Below, one piece after another: positions 1-18,026 of a stretch of DNA of 64,000 bases (its first letter is position 1; each line of letters begins with the position of its first letter). The stretch spans positions 1,550,001 through 1,614,000 of the forward strand of contig NZ_CP041244.1 of assembly GCF_006547145.1 (NCBI RefSeq), read 5' to 3'. This DNA comes from Actinomadura sp. WMMA1423. Lineage in GTDB: Bacteria > Actinomycetota > Actinomycetes > Streptosporangiales > Streptosporangiaceae. Both the position numbers and the translations under genes were made by a program. A model generated the notes under the pieces. The model was not told the origin of the DNA and ran no database searches. It saw only the letters and a program-made list of their open reading frames with translations.

Positions 1-9658
<9,658 letters not shown>

Positions 9659-9725
9659 CGACGACCTTTCCCCGGAACCACAAGAAACCGGGGGAAACGC
9701 TAACCACGCCTCTGACCGGCACCAA

Positions 9726-9739
9726 CCCCAGAGCTGGGG
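9726..9739. promoter_or_regulatory. Inverted repeat in the divergent PKS / carboxylase promoter region
   Basis: The 181-bp gap between the PKS start (9658, minus) and the carboxyltransferase start (9840, plus) must hold both promoters. It contains CCCCAGAGCTGGGG, with arms CCCCAG/CTGGGG, a plausible regulator site. A GAATAGGGG motif follows near 9750 and recurs near 12457, upstream of the small gene at 12548. The role as an operator is inferred. Confidence 0.35.
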
Positions 9740-9839
9740 GTCCGGGACGAATAGGGGGTGGGGAGGCGGGCTTAGGGGACGCCGGCACTCCGACTCCGGG
9801 CACGGTCCGGCTCTAATCGGTGGAGGGAGGCGAGGAAGA

Positions 9840-11456
9840 GTGACCACTGCCGAGCACACCATCACCGGCCGGGAGGACGACGGCGACGGCGCGCGGCGGC
9901 GCGCGGGCGACATGCGCGCCCGCGTCGCCGAGCTGCTGGCGGCCCGCGAGGAGGCCGTGGCCGGCCCGTCGGCGCGCGCGACGCGCGCCCAGCACGAGCG
10001 GGGCAGGCTGACCGTCCGGGAGCGCCTCGACCTGCTGTTCGACCCCGGCACGTTCACCGAGGTGGAGCAGCTCAGGCGGCACCAGTCCACCGGTTTCGGC
10101 CTGGAGGACCGCAGGCCCGCCACCGACGGGGTCGTCACCGGCTGGGGCGAGGTGGGCGGCCGCACCGTCTTCGCCTACGCCCACGACTTCCGCGTCTTCG
10201 GCGGCTCGCTGGGCCGCGCGCACGCCGAGAAGATCCACAAGATCATGGACCTGGCCGAGTCCGCGGGGGCCCCGCTGGTCGGGCTCAGCGACGGCGCCGG
10301 CGCGCGGATCCAGGAGGGCGTCACGGCGCTCGCCGGCTACGGCGGCATCTTCCGGCGCAACGTGCGCGCGTCCGGGGTCATCCCCCAGATCAGCGTGATC
10401 CTCGGCCCCTGCGCGGGCGGCGCAGCCTACTCGCCGGCGCTGACCGACGTCGTCTTCATGGTCCGCGGGATCTCGCAGATGTACGTCACCGGCCCGGACG
10501 TGGTGCAAGCGGTCACCGGCGAGACCATGACGCACGAGGGGCTCGGCGGCGCGCAGGTGCACGGGGCGGTGTCGGGCGCGGCGTCGGTCGTCTGCGACGA
10601 CGAGGCCGAATGCCTCCAGGAGGTGCGGTACCTGCTGTCGCTGCTGCCGTCCAACAACCGCGAGCTGCCGCCCGTCGCCGCGACCGGCGACCCGCCCGAC
10701 CGGCGCTGCGAGGCCCTGCTGGACCTGGTCCCCACCGAGACCGGCCGGTCCTACGACATGCGCGCGGTGATCGAGGAGGTCGTCGACCGCGGGGAGCTGT
10801 TCGAGCTGCACGCCTCGTGGGCGACGAACGTGCTGTGCGTGCTCGCCAGGCTCGACGGCCACGTGGTGGGCGTCGTCGCCAACCAGCCGCTCAGCATGGC
10901 GGGGGCGCTGGACATCCACGCCTCGGAGAAGGCCGCGCGGTTCGTCCAGATGTGCGACGCGTTCAGCATCCCCATCGTCACCCTCGTGGACGTGCCCGGC
11001 TTCCTGCCCGGCACGCGGCAGGAGCACGGCGGGATCATCCGGCACGGGGCGAAGCTGCTGTACGCCTACTGCGACGCGACCGTCCCGCGCGTCCAGGTGA
11101 TCCTCCGCAAGGCCTACGGCGGCGCGTACATCGTCATGGACTCCCGTTCGATCGGCTGCGACCTGTCGCTCGCCTGGCCCACCAACGAGATCGCCGTCAT
11201 GGGCGCGGAGGGCGCGGCGAACGTGGTGTTCCGCCGGGAGATCGCCGCCGCGCCCGACCCCGAGGCCGCCAGGGCCCAGCGCGTCAAGCAGTACCGCGAG
11301 GAGCTGATCCACCCCTACTACGCCGCCGAGCGCGGTCTCGTGGACGACGTCATCGACCCCGCCGACACGAGGGCGGCGCTGGTGCGGGCGCTGGCGATGC
11401 TCCGCGCCAAGCACGCGGCGCTGCCGTCGCGCAAGCACGGGAACCCGCCGACGTGA
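9840..11456 (+). CDS. Acyl-CoA carboxylase carboxyltransferase (beta) subunit, probably acetyl-CoA type
   Basis: A 538-residue carboxyltransferase of the PccB/AccB family. It transfers CO2 from carboxybiotin to an acyl-CoA to make an extender unit. The [20 protein letters not shown] and RKAYGGAY motifs are all present and the length is typical. The specificity position after RKAYGGAY is Ile, the residue found in Streptomyces AccB. Propionyl-specific PccB has Asp there, so malonyl-CoA is the likely product. I chose GTG 9840 because a purine-rich GGAGGGAGGCGAGGA lies directly upstream; in-frame sequence before it does not look coding. The stop overlaps the epsilon subunit start (GTGA). No biotin carboxylase gene is in the window, so the alpha subunit must come from elsewhere. 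Confidence 0.92.
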   Translation: MTTAEHTITGREDDGDGARRRAGDMRARVAELLAAREEAVAGPSARATRAQHERGRLTVRERLDLLFDPGTFTEVEQLRRHQSTGFGLEDRRPATDGVVTGWGEVGGRTVFAYAHDFRVFGGSLGRAHAEKIHKIMDLAESAGAPLVGLSDGAGARIQEGVTALAGYGGIFRRNVRASGVIPQISVILGPCAGGAAYSPALTDVVFMVRGISQMYVTGPDVVQAVTGETMTHEGLGGAQVHGAVSGAASVVCDDEAECLQEVRYLLSLLPSNNRELPPVAATGDPPDRRCEALLDLVPTETGRSYDMRAVIEEVVDRGELFELHASWATNVLCVLARLDGHVVGVVANQPLSMAGALDIHASEKAARFVQMCDAFSIPIVTLVDVPGFLPGTRQEHGGIIRHGAKLLYAYCDATVPRVQVILRKAYGGAYIVMDSRSIGCDLSLAWPTNEIAVMGAEGAANVVFRREIAAAPDPEAARAQRVKQYREELIHPYYAAERGLVDDVIDPADTRAALVRALAMLRAKHAALPSRKHGNPPT

Positions 11457-11668
11457 CCGCGCAGGAGGGCGGCCCCTGGTTCACCGTCGTGCGGGGCGCG
11501 CTCGACGACGACGGGATCGCCGCGCTCGCGGCCGTGCTGCGGGCCCGGGCACAGGCGGCGGGTCGCGCCGCACCCGCCGGCGACGCGCGGGACGCCCGCC
11601 GGCTCGGCGTCCGCCGCCACCGCCCGGCCGGGGCATGGACGTCGAGGCCGCGCTGGCCGGAAGGCTGA
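11453..11668 (+). CDS. Acyl-CoA carboxylase epsilon subunit
   Basis: A 71-residue protein translated from GTG 11453, overlapping the carboxyltransferase stop. Its layout is that of actinobacterial carboxylase epsilon subunits: an N-terminal strand (PWFTVVRG), a helix (DDGIAALAAVLRAR), an Ala/Gly-rich middle, and a basic C-terminus ending in SRPRWPEG. These subunits bind and stabilise the alpha-beta complex. Size, order and C-terminal sequence support the call; there is no catalytic motif. Confidence 0.8.
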   Translation: MTAQEGGPWFTVVRGALDDDGIAALAAVLRARAQAAGRAAPAGDARDARRLGVRRHRPAGAWTSRPRWPEG

Positions 11669-11718
11669 CACCCGCCGGCCGGAAGGCCGGGACCCGCCGC
11701 CGAACCGAAAGGACACCG

Positions 11719-12492
11719 ATGGCCGAGAGCACCTGGATACGCCGTTTCCACCCCGCGGACGGCGCGCCGACACGACTGGTCTGCCTGCCCCACGCGGGCG
11801 GCGCCGCCTCCTACTTCTTCCCGGTCTCCCGGCGGCTCTCGCCGGGAGTGGACGTGCTGGCCGTCCAGTACCCGGGCAGGCAGGACCGGCGCGCCGAACC
11901 GCCCGTCGACGACCTGCACGGGCTCGCCGACCTCGTCGCGGCGGAACTCCTCCCCTGGTCGCGGCGGCCGCTGGCCCTGTTCGGCCACAGCATGGGGGCG
12001 ACGCTGGCCTTCGAGGTCGCGGCCCGGCTGGAGGGGGAGGGCGCGGTCCCGGCCGCGGTGCTCGCGTCCGGGCGGCGCTCCCCCACCCGCCACCGGGACG
12101 AGCGCGTGCATCTGGCCGACGACGCGCGGCTGATCGCCGACCTGCGGCGGCTCAGCGGGACCAGCGCCGAGATGCTCGACGACGACGAGGTACTGCGCAT
12201 GATCCTGCCGGCCGTCCGGGCGGACTACCGCGCCGCCGAGACCTACCGGAGGCGCCCCGGCACGGTGCTCTCCTGCCCGGTGGTCGCGCTCACCGGGGAC
12301 GACGACCCGCAGGTCACCCGCGAGGAGGCGGCGGCCTGGCGCGAGTGCACGACCGGCGGCTTCCGGCTGGAGATCTTCCCCGGCGGCCACTTCTACCTGA
12401 ACGACCACGCCGAAGCGCTCATCGGCCTGATCAGCGAGCTCCTCGCCGCGCCGGAGAGAATAGGGGTCGCCGCCCCGGCCCCCCGCGCCTAG
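11719..12492 (+). CDS. Type II (editing) thioesterase
   Basis: A 257-residue alpha/beta hydrolase of the type II thioesterase family, which removes aberrant acyl groups from carrier proteins. It shows LPHAGGAAS near residue 24 (oxyanion region), YPGRQDRR, the nucleophile Ser91 in GHSMG, a late Asp in LTGDDDP and the catalytic His in FPGGHFYL. The start ATG 11719 follows GAAAGGAC. It lies 50 bp after the epsilon subunit and probably belongs to the same transcript, serving the neighbouring PKSs. It is not fused to the PKS and so is unlikely to be the chain-release domain. Confidence 0.92.
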   Translation: MAESTWIRRFHPADGAPTRLVCLPHAGGAASYFFPVSRRLSPGVDVLAVQYPGRQDRRAEPPVDDLHGLADLVAAELLPWSRRPLALFGHSMGATLAFEVAARLEGEGAVPAAVLASGRRSPTRHRDERVHLADDARLIADLRRLSGTSAEMLDDDEVLRMILPAVRADYRAAETYRRRPGTVLSCPVVALTGDDDPQVTREEAAAWRECTTGGFRLEIFPGGHFYLNDHAEALIGLISELLAAPERIGVAAPAPRA

Positions 12493-12547
12493 CTTTGACG
12501 GCGAGGCATTGACACGCGTGATGACAGGCTACGGCCGAGGAGTTGAT

Positions 12548-12850
12548 ATGAAGGCGGACGGGACGTGGCGGCTCGCCATCGGGACACCCGTGGGCAAGCA
12601 GTACGGCAACCTCACCCTGCGCACCGACGGCAAGATCCTGGACGGCAGGTTCCAGGACGACGACGGCGACATCGACTCCGAACTGTTCGAGGGCTCCGTG
12701 GACGGGACCGAGCTGACCTGGAAGTTCAAGATCACCAAGCCGGTCAAGATGACCCTGACCTTCTGGACGACGCTCGCGGACGACGCGATGAGCGGCAAGG
12801 TCAAGACCGGCGTGTTCGGGAAGTTCGCCGTCACCGGCACCCGGGTCTGA
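12548..12850 (+). CDS. Small beta-rich protein of unknown function
   Basis: A 100-residue protein with no cysteine, signal peptide or membrane segment. The alternating pattern (GTWRLAIGTP, GNLTLRTDG, GTELTWKFKI, MTLTFWTTL, AMSGKVKTG, GKFAVTGTRV) predicts a small antiparallel beta-barrel. I chose ATG 12548 because GAGGAG lies just upstream; the longer in-frame start at 12509 has no such site. The upstream gap contains TTGACG and TTGACA boxes. It sits between the thioesterase and a convergent P450, so a role as a binding or cyclisation helper is possible but not shown. Confidence 0.75.
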   Translation: MKADGTWRLAIGTPVGKQYGNLTLRTDGKILDGRFQDDDGDIDSELFEGSVDGTELTWKFKITKPVKMTLTFWTTLADDAMSGKVKTGVFGKFAVTGTRV

Positions 12851-12924
12851 GGCTCCCGCCCTCCGCGGGCCAGCCCCAAGGCACCCCGCCTCCGCGCCGC
12901 CCCCGTCGCGGAGGCGGGCTCCTC

Positions 12925-12952
12925 GCGCCCGCGCCGTTTCCGGCGCGGGCGC
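12925..12952. terminator. Strong hairpin between convergent transcripts
   Basis: An 11-bp perfect stem (GCGCCCGCGCC / GGCGCGGGCGC) with a 6-base loop GTTTCC lies between the small gene ending at 12850 and the P450 ending at 12960 on the other strand. There is no U-tract, as is usual in this GC range. It could serve both directions. Confidence 0.6.
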
Positions 12953-12959
12953 GATCTCC

Positions 12960-14117
12960 TCACCAGGTCACGGGCAGTTCCAGGGGGCCGTGGAAGAGCG
13001 AGTCCGCCCGCCACTCCACCGCAGCCGGAGCGACGGCCAGGCGCAGATCGGGGAAGCGCCGCGCCAGGGCGCCGAGGGCCGCCCGCATCTCGGTCCGGGC
13101 GAGGTGGGATCCGATGCAGAAGTGCGGGCCGTGACCGAAGGTCAGGTGCCTGTTGTCGGGGCGCCCGAGGTCCGTCACCTCCGGGTCGGTGAACACGGCG
13201 GGATCGCGGTTGGCCGCGACCGCCGACACCGCGACCACGCTCCCCGCCGGGATCGCCACACCGCCCACCTCCACGTCCCGGAGGGCGAGGCGCGGGGTGG
13301 GGACCGGCACCGACGGCACCGTCCGCAGCAGCTCCTCGACCGCCGGCTCCACCAGCCCTGGGTCGCGCCGGAGCGCGGCGTACATCCCCGGGTCGGCCAG
13401 CAGGGCGTGCAGGCATCGGCCGAGCTGGTTCATCGTGGGCCCGTGCCCGGCGATCAGCAGGGTGACCGCGAGGCCGACCAGCTCCCGCTCGGTGATCCGC
13501 TCCTCCCGGTCGCGCGCCGACACCATCTCGCTGAGCAGGTCGTCAGCGGGCTCGGCGCGTCTGGCCGCGACGAGCCCGACCATGTAGCCGTAGATCTCCG
13601 CGCGCACCCGGTCGATCTCCTGCTGGGTGCGGCCCCGCACCGCCACGATCGTCTCGGCCCAGGCGCGGAAGGGCGCGCGGTCCTCCAGCGGGACGCCGAG
13701 CAGCTCGCAGATGTCGGTGAGCGGCAGCGGCGCGCACAGCGCCTGGACCAGGTCGGCCGGCGGCCCGCCCGCGGCCATCTCGTCCAGGAGCCCGTCGACG
13801 GCGGTCGCGATGCCCTCCCGCATGGACTCGACGCGGCGCCGGGTGAACGCCCGGGCGACCACCCGCCGGAGCCGGGTGTGCTCGGGCGGGTCCATGTCGA
13901 ACAGGACCCTGCCGGCGCCGACCGGGTCGTCGCCCGGGTCGGCGGCCGTGCGGGGGAGGAACGACGCGGCGCTGCTGAACGCCGGGTCGGACAGCACGTG
14001 CTGCGCCTCGGCCGCCCGGGTCACCACGTACCCGATGTCGCCCGTCGGCATCCGCACGCGCGCGACCGGTCCGGGCGTGCGGACCTCACTGATCGGCGGC
14101 GGTGTCGCGGGGGTCAT
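12960..14117 (-). CDS. Cytochrome P450, polyketide-tailoring, atypical I-helix
   Basis: A 385-residue soluble P450 with a short N-terminus (about 30 residues less than usual). The ExxR motif (EELLR) and haem-binding loop FGHGPHFCIG are intact, so it should bind haem. The I-helix reads AGHGPT where the family has AGxE/D-T. The acid and alcohol that normally deliver protons are replaced by Gly and Pro, so classical hydroxylation may be altered. Its start overlaps the stop of the upstream cyclase gene (ATGA at 14114-14117), making it the last gene of the type II PKS operon. It probably oxidises or couples the aromatic polyketide. Confidence 0.92.
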   Translation of the reverse strand: MTPATPPPISEVRTPGPVARVRMPTGDIGYVVTRAAEAQHVLSDPAFSSAASFLPRTAADPGDDPVGAGRVLFDMDPPEHTRLRRVVARAFTRRRVESMREGIATAVDGLLDEMAAGGPPADLVQALCAPLPLTDICELLGVPLEDRAPFRAWAETIVAVRGRTQQEIDRVRAEIYGYMVGLVAARRAEPADDLLSEMVSARDREERITERELVGLAVTLLIAGHGPTMNQLGRCLHALLADPGMYAALRRDPGLVEPAVEELLRTVPSVPVPTPRLALRDVEVGGVAIPAGSVVAVSAVAANRDPAVFTDPEVTDLGRPDNRHLTFGHGPHFCIGSHLARTEMRAALGALARRFPDLRLAVAPAAVEWRADSLFHGPLELPVTW

Positions 14118-14815
14118 CGCTCCTGCCGCCCCCCGGCCGTCGCCTCGGTGGTCCGGTCTTCGGACGGGCTGCCGGGGCCGCAGTGGATGTGCGTGCGGGT
14201 CGCGCGGACGGTGGCGTCCAGGTCGCGGAACACGGCGACGACCGCCCGGTGCCCGGGCGACTCGATGAAGCTCCTGTGGGCCGTCTCGTCGATCCAGTCG
14301 CTGACCAGGTGGTAGGCGCCGGGGTCCGCGAGGTCGCGCGAGAGCGACTGCGAAACGAACCCGGGGTGCCGTTCGGCGGCGGCCGAGACCCGGGGCCAGG
14401 TCCGCTCGAACTCGGCGCCGCGCGCCTCGTCCACGCGGATCTCCAGCAGCAGCCGGTACGTGGCGCGGGGCCGGTCGTCGGACCAGTGGTAGAACTCCTC
14501 GGCCCTTGCCTGGCGCATCGACGGACACTCCTCGTCGTACGGGACGAGCAGCGTCGCGAGCCTGGCGTCGATCTCGCGGAACAGCGGGTCGCCGGCGGCG
14601 GCGTAGAGCGCGTCCTCGAACGACGCGTCGCCTTCCACCAGGTGGATGTACAGGTCGTGGTAGGTCAGCAGGGTACGGCGCGTGACGCCGATACGGCGCG
14701 GCAGGTCGGTCCGGTCGTGCTCGCGGAACGCCGCCGCCACGGCGTCCCGGGCACCGGGCGCGATCTTCCGGACCATGAGCGCGCGGTGGGTCGGGGCCGG
14801 GGCGTACGGGAGCAT
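14114..14815 (-). CDS. TcmI-like polyketide cyclase fused to an antibiotic-biosynthesis-monooxygenase-like domain
   Basis: A 233-residue protein with two ferredoxin-like halves. Residues about 10-115 match TcmI-type cyclases (HRALMVRK, EHDRTDLP, YHDLYIHLVEG, DPLFREI, EEFYHWSD), which close the last ring of a tetracyclic polyketide. Residues about 118-225 resemble cofactor-free ABM-type monooxygenases (RYLLLEIRVDE-like strand, HPGFVSQS, YHLVSDWID), the fold of TcmH. TcmI and TcmH are normally separate proteins of about 110 residues. Start ATG 14815 is preferred over 14833 because AAGGAGG lies 6 bases upstream of it. It lies 79 bp after the TcmN-like gene and overlaps the P450. The enzymatic role of the second half is inferred. 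Confidence 0.85.
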   Translation of the reverse strand: MLPYAPAPTHRALMVRKIAPGARDAVAAAFREHDRTDLPRRIGVTRRTLLTYHDLYIHLVEGDASFEDALYAAAGDPLFREIDARLATLLVPYDEECPSMRQARAEEFYHWSDDRPRATYRLLLEIRVDEARGAEFERTWPRVSAAAERHPGFVSQSLSRDLADPGAYHLVSDWIDETAHRSFIESPGHRAVVAVFRDLDATVRATRTHIHCGPGSPSEDRTTEATAGGRQER

Positions 14816-14894
14816 GCTCGTCCTCCTTGGCATCGGGGACCGGCGGGCGCCGGCCGGTGGCGCCGAGTCGTCGGCGAGGGCGCGGGACGGCCGG

Positions 14895-16412
14895 TCAGGC
14901 GGCCTCCTCCGGGCGGCATTCCAGAACGGTCCAGGGACCCTCGGCCGGACGGCCGGCCAGGCCGAACCCGCACCCCGCCAGCAGCCGCCGCCACTCCCCC
15001 AGCCGCCGCTCCCGCCCTCCGAACAGCACGAGCATGTCGAGGTCGAGGAACTTGGCGTGGTCCCACCCGTTCCCCTCCGCCACCACGTGCTCGACGATGA
15101 ACAGCCGCGCCTCGCGGCGGTCTCCGATGGCCTCGCGCACGGCGGTCAGCAGCTCGGCGGCCCGCTCGTCCGGCCAGTTGTGCAGGACGGCCTTGAGCAC
15201 GTACGCGTCGCAGTCGTCCGGCAGCCGGTCGGTGAACAGGTCGCCGGCGACCTTCTCGACGCGCTCGGCGACCCCCTGCGCCTCGAGCACCTCCGCCGCG
15301 GCCTTGACCACGGCCGGCCGTTCGAACAGCACGCCCGTCGCGTCCGGCGCCCGCCGCAGCGCCGCCGCGAGGAAGTGGCCCCGCCCGCCGCCGAGGTCGG
15401 CGATCCGGCCGAACCGCTCGGGCGCGACGACGTCCAGGTGCCGGTCGGTCTCCCAGCGGCCGAGCGTGGTCATGGTGCGGTCGAAGTGCGCGCCGTCCTC
15501 GGGGTTGTCCTCGAAATAGCGCCAGATGTCGGAGCCCAGCGTGGGGACCGTCGCGGGCTCGCCGGTGCGGACGCTGTGCGCCAGCGCCCCGAACGGCTCG
15601 GTCACGAACGACCGGGAACTGTGCAGGACCAGCGGCAGCAGGCTGCGGGGGTCGTCGGCGCGCAGCCCGTCGGCCAGCGGGGTGCCGGCGAACCGCCCGT
15701 CCGGCTCCTCCGCCATGATCCCCACGGAGGCGGCGCAGCGCAGCAGCCGGTAGAGCGCGTCCGGCCGGGTGCCGGTCGCCGCGGCCAGGTCGGCGACCGT
15801 ACGCGGCCCGGAGGCGATCAGATCCGCGACCCCCAGCTCCGCCAGCGTGCTCACCACCGCGGCCAGCCGCATCCCGCACGTCAGGTAGAGCAGGCGCTGC
15901 GCGTGCAGGTCGCCGGGCCCGCTCCCGCCGGACCCGCCGCCCGTGCCCGCGCCGTTCGCGCCGGCGCGGGCACGGCCCTCCAGGACCGCCTTGATGTGCG
16001 CCATCTGCTCGACGGTGCCGCGGTTGATGCGGTCGCGCATCGCGTCCTCGCTGATCGGCGAGTCCGGCTTCATCGCGAACTCCTGCGTCCACCGCATCAG
16101 CACGCCCGCCGCCTGCTGGCGGTACTCCCAGCGGATGTTCATGAACGCGAACGGCCCCGTCTCCAGCCGGTGGGCGCGGACGGTGCGCGTCCGCGGGTCG
16201 GGGGTGCGCCGCGACACCCACGACCAGACCCTGCCCTGCTCGTCCGGGTGGGTGGTGAGCCGGAACGTCACCGAGGCGCCGTCCCGTTCGAGGATCTCCG
16301 CGGCGGAGTACTCGGTGAACAGCTGCGGCCACCCCGCCACGTCGTTGGTGTGCTCCCACACGAGGTCCATGGGGGCGTCCACCAGGATGTGGTTGTCGGT
16401 GCACGCGGTCAC
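14895..16412 (-). CDS. TcmN-like bifunctional aromatase/cyclase - O-methyltransferase
   Basis: A 505-residue fusion. Residues 1-150 form a START/Bet v1-type aromatase/cyclase (HILVDAPMDLVWEHTND, WPQLFTEY, RWTQEFAMK) that sets the first ring closures of the poly-beta-ketone. A Gly/Ser-rich linker (about 153-170) leads to an N-dimerising O-methyltransferase. This half has a SAM motif near residue 325 (ADLGGGRGHF) and a catalytic His in LKAVLHNWPDE. This matches TcmN; in whiE-type spore pigment clusters the aromatase usually lacks the methyltransferase. The GTG start overlaps the ACP stop (GTGA), indicating translational coupling. It points to a methylated tetracenomycin-like or pentangular aromatic product. 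Confidence 0.93.
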   Translation of the reverse strand: MTACTDNHILVDAPMDLVWEHTNDVAGWPQLFTEYSAAEILERDGASVTFRLTTHPDEQGRVWSWVSRRTPDPRTRTVRAHRLETGPFAFMNIRWEYRQQAAGVLMRWTQEFAMKPDSPISEDAMRDRINRGTVEQMAHIKAVLEGRARAGANGAGTGGGSGGSGPGDLHAQRLLYLTCGMRLAAVVSTLAELGVADLIASGPRTVADLAAATGTRPDALYRLLRCAASVGIMAEEPDGRFAGTPLADGLRADDPRSLLPLVLHSSRSFVTEPFGALAHSVRTGEPATVPTLGSDIWRYFEDNPEDGAHFDRTMTTLGRWETDRHLDVVAPERFGRIADLGGGRGHFLAAALRRAPDATGVLFERPAVVKAAAEVLEAQGVAERVEKVAGDLFTDRLPDDCDAYVLKAVLHNWPDERAAELLTAVREAIGDRREARLFIVEHVVAEGNGWDHAKFLDLDMLVLFGGRERRLGEWRRLLAGCGFGLAGRPAEGPWTVLECRPEEAA

Positions 16413-16684
16413 AGCACCTCCCCCTCGGCGGCCGCGGCGCGGTTGAGGCGGCGCAGCATCTCCGCCGGGGTCCCCAGGTCGAACGCCGCGTCCTCGTCGA
16501 GTTCCAGGCCGAAGCGCTCGGCCAGCCGCGCGGAGACCTCCATCAGCGCGACGGAGTCGTAGCCGAGGTCGGTGAACGCCCGGTCGGCGATGTCGCCGCC
16601 GAGGTCGACGCCGTCGGTCTCGCCCGCGCAGTCGCGCAGCACGCTCACCAGGTCGGTCAGGGATATCGGGCCGTCAGGGGCCAT
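16409..16684 (-). CDS. Type II PKS acyl carrier protein
   Basis: A 91-residue ACP with the phosphopantetheine-accepting Ser44 in DLGYDSVALME. It carries the growing poly-beta-ketone chain for the adjacent KS-alpha/CLF. I chose ATG 16684, one base after the CLF stop; the longer reading from 16717 would run into the CLF gene. Its stop overlaps the start of the TcmN-like gene. Confidence 0.93.
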   Translation of the reverse strand: MAPDGPISLTDLVSVLRDCAGETDGVDLGGDIADRAFTDLGYDSVALMEVSARLAERFGLELDEDAAFDLGTPAEMLRRLNRAAAAEGEVL

Positions 16685-16685
16685 C

Positions 16686-18026
16686 TCAGCTCCAGTGCTC
16701 GGTTCCGGAAGGGGCACGGGACGCGCGGCGATCGCCTGCCCCGGCGGCCTGCCCGCCCGCGGAGGGGTCCACGGGCGGGCAGGCGGCCAGGACGAGGGCG
16801 CTGTTGAACCCGCCCTCGCCGCGCGCGAGGATCAGCGCGTGCTCGATGCGGGCGGGCCGCGGCCGCCCGGTGACCAGGTCGAGCCCGTAGGACGGGTCGG
16901 GCCGGACGTCGGCGGTCGGCGGGATCAGCCCGTCGCGCATGGCCAGCAGGCAGGTCGCGACGTCGACGGCGGCGCCGCCCGCCGCCATCCGCCCGGTCAT
17001 CGCCTTGGGCGCCGTCACCGGCACGCCGCCGGCGCCGAACAGGCCGGTGAGCGCCTCGGCCTCGACGCGGTCGCGCGCCGGGCTGCCCGCCGCGTCCGCG
17101 AAGACGACGTCGACGCGCTCCGGGGCCAGGCCCGCGTCGGCGAGCGCGAGCGCCGCGGCCTTGCGCAGCGTCGCCGGGCGCCCCGATCCGGGGGGCGGGT
17201 CCATCGTCGCGGCGTATCCGGCGATCCGCCCGTAGCGGTGGCGGGCCCCGCGGGCGCGGGCGCGGTCCTCGCGCTCCACGACGATGACCGCTCCGCCCTC
17301 GGCGATCACATGCCCGGAGGCGTCGGCGGCGAACGGCCGGTAGGCGGTCGCCGGGTCCGCGCCCGCGGACAGGTGCGGAGCGGCCGGCGCGCCGCGCCCG
17401 GCCGCCATCGCGGTCATCGCGTAGGAGCACAGCGGGGCCTCGAACCCGCCGGTCAGGACTCCGTGGGCTCCCTTGCGCAGTACGCGTCCGGCCTGCCCGA
17501 TCGCGTCCAGCGCCCCGGCCTGGCCGCTGACCAGGACGCCGCACGGGCCGCGCAGCCCGTGCCGGATGGAGACCTGGCCGGTGTTGACCGCGTAGAACCA
17601 GGCGTACGACTGGTACGCGCTGACCTTCTTCGGCCCCGTCGACCACAGCTTGCGGAGCTCGTTCTCGCCGAACTCGAACCCGCCCGCCGAGTTGGACAGC
17701 ACGACGCCGTAGCGCATCGAGTCCTCCGCGGACGGAGACAGCCCCGAGTCGGCGAGCGCCCAGTCGGCGGCGGTCAGGGCCAGCTGGGTGAGGCGGTCGG
17801 TCTGCGGCAGCAGCCGCCCGGGCAGGTGGTCGCCCGGGACGAAACCGGGGACCTCGCCGGACAGCCGCAGCGGGTACCCGCCCGGGTCGAACCGGGTGAT
17901 GGGGCCGAGCGCGACGCGTCCGGCGAGCGTCGCGGCCCAGTGCCGCTCGGTGCCGAGGCCGCTCGGCGACACCACGCCGAGCCCGGTGACGACCGCCGCG
18001 TCCGCGGGCCCCGAGGCCCCGGTCAT
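16686..18026 (-). CDS. Type II PKS chain length factor (KS-beta)
   Basis: A 446-residue ketosynthase-like protein. The active-site Cys is replaced by Gln in VSGQAGALDA, the diagnostic change of chain length factors. It pairs with KS-alpha and determines chain length and priming by decarboxylation of malonyl-ACP. The start ATG 18026 overlaps the KS-alpha stop (ATGA). The last 25 or so residues (Gly/Ala/Arg-rich) extend past the thiolase fold. Chain length cannot be read safely from sequence alone. Confidence 0.94.
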   Translation of the reverse strand: MTGASGPADAAVVTGLGVVSPSGLGTERHWAATLAGRVALGPITRFDPGGYPLRLSGEVPGFVPGDHLPGRLLPQTDRLTQLALTAADWALADSGLSPSAEDSMRYGVVLSNSAGGFEFGENELRKLWSTGPKKVSAYQSYAWFYAVNTGQVSIRHGLRGPCGVLVSGQAGALDAIGQAGRVLRKGAHGVLTGGFEAPLCSYAMTAMAAGRGAPAAPHLSAGADPATAYRPFAADASGHVIAEGGAVIVVEREDRARARGARHRYGRIAGYAATMDPPPGSGRPATLRKAAALALADAGLAPERVDVVFADAAGSPARDRVEAEALTGLFGAGGVPVTAPKAMTGRMAAGGAAVDVATCLLAMRDGLIPPTADVRPDPSYGLDLVTGRPRPARIEHALILARGEGGFNSALVLAACPPVDPSAGGQAAGAGDRRASRAPSGTEHWS

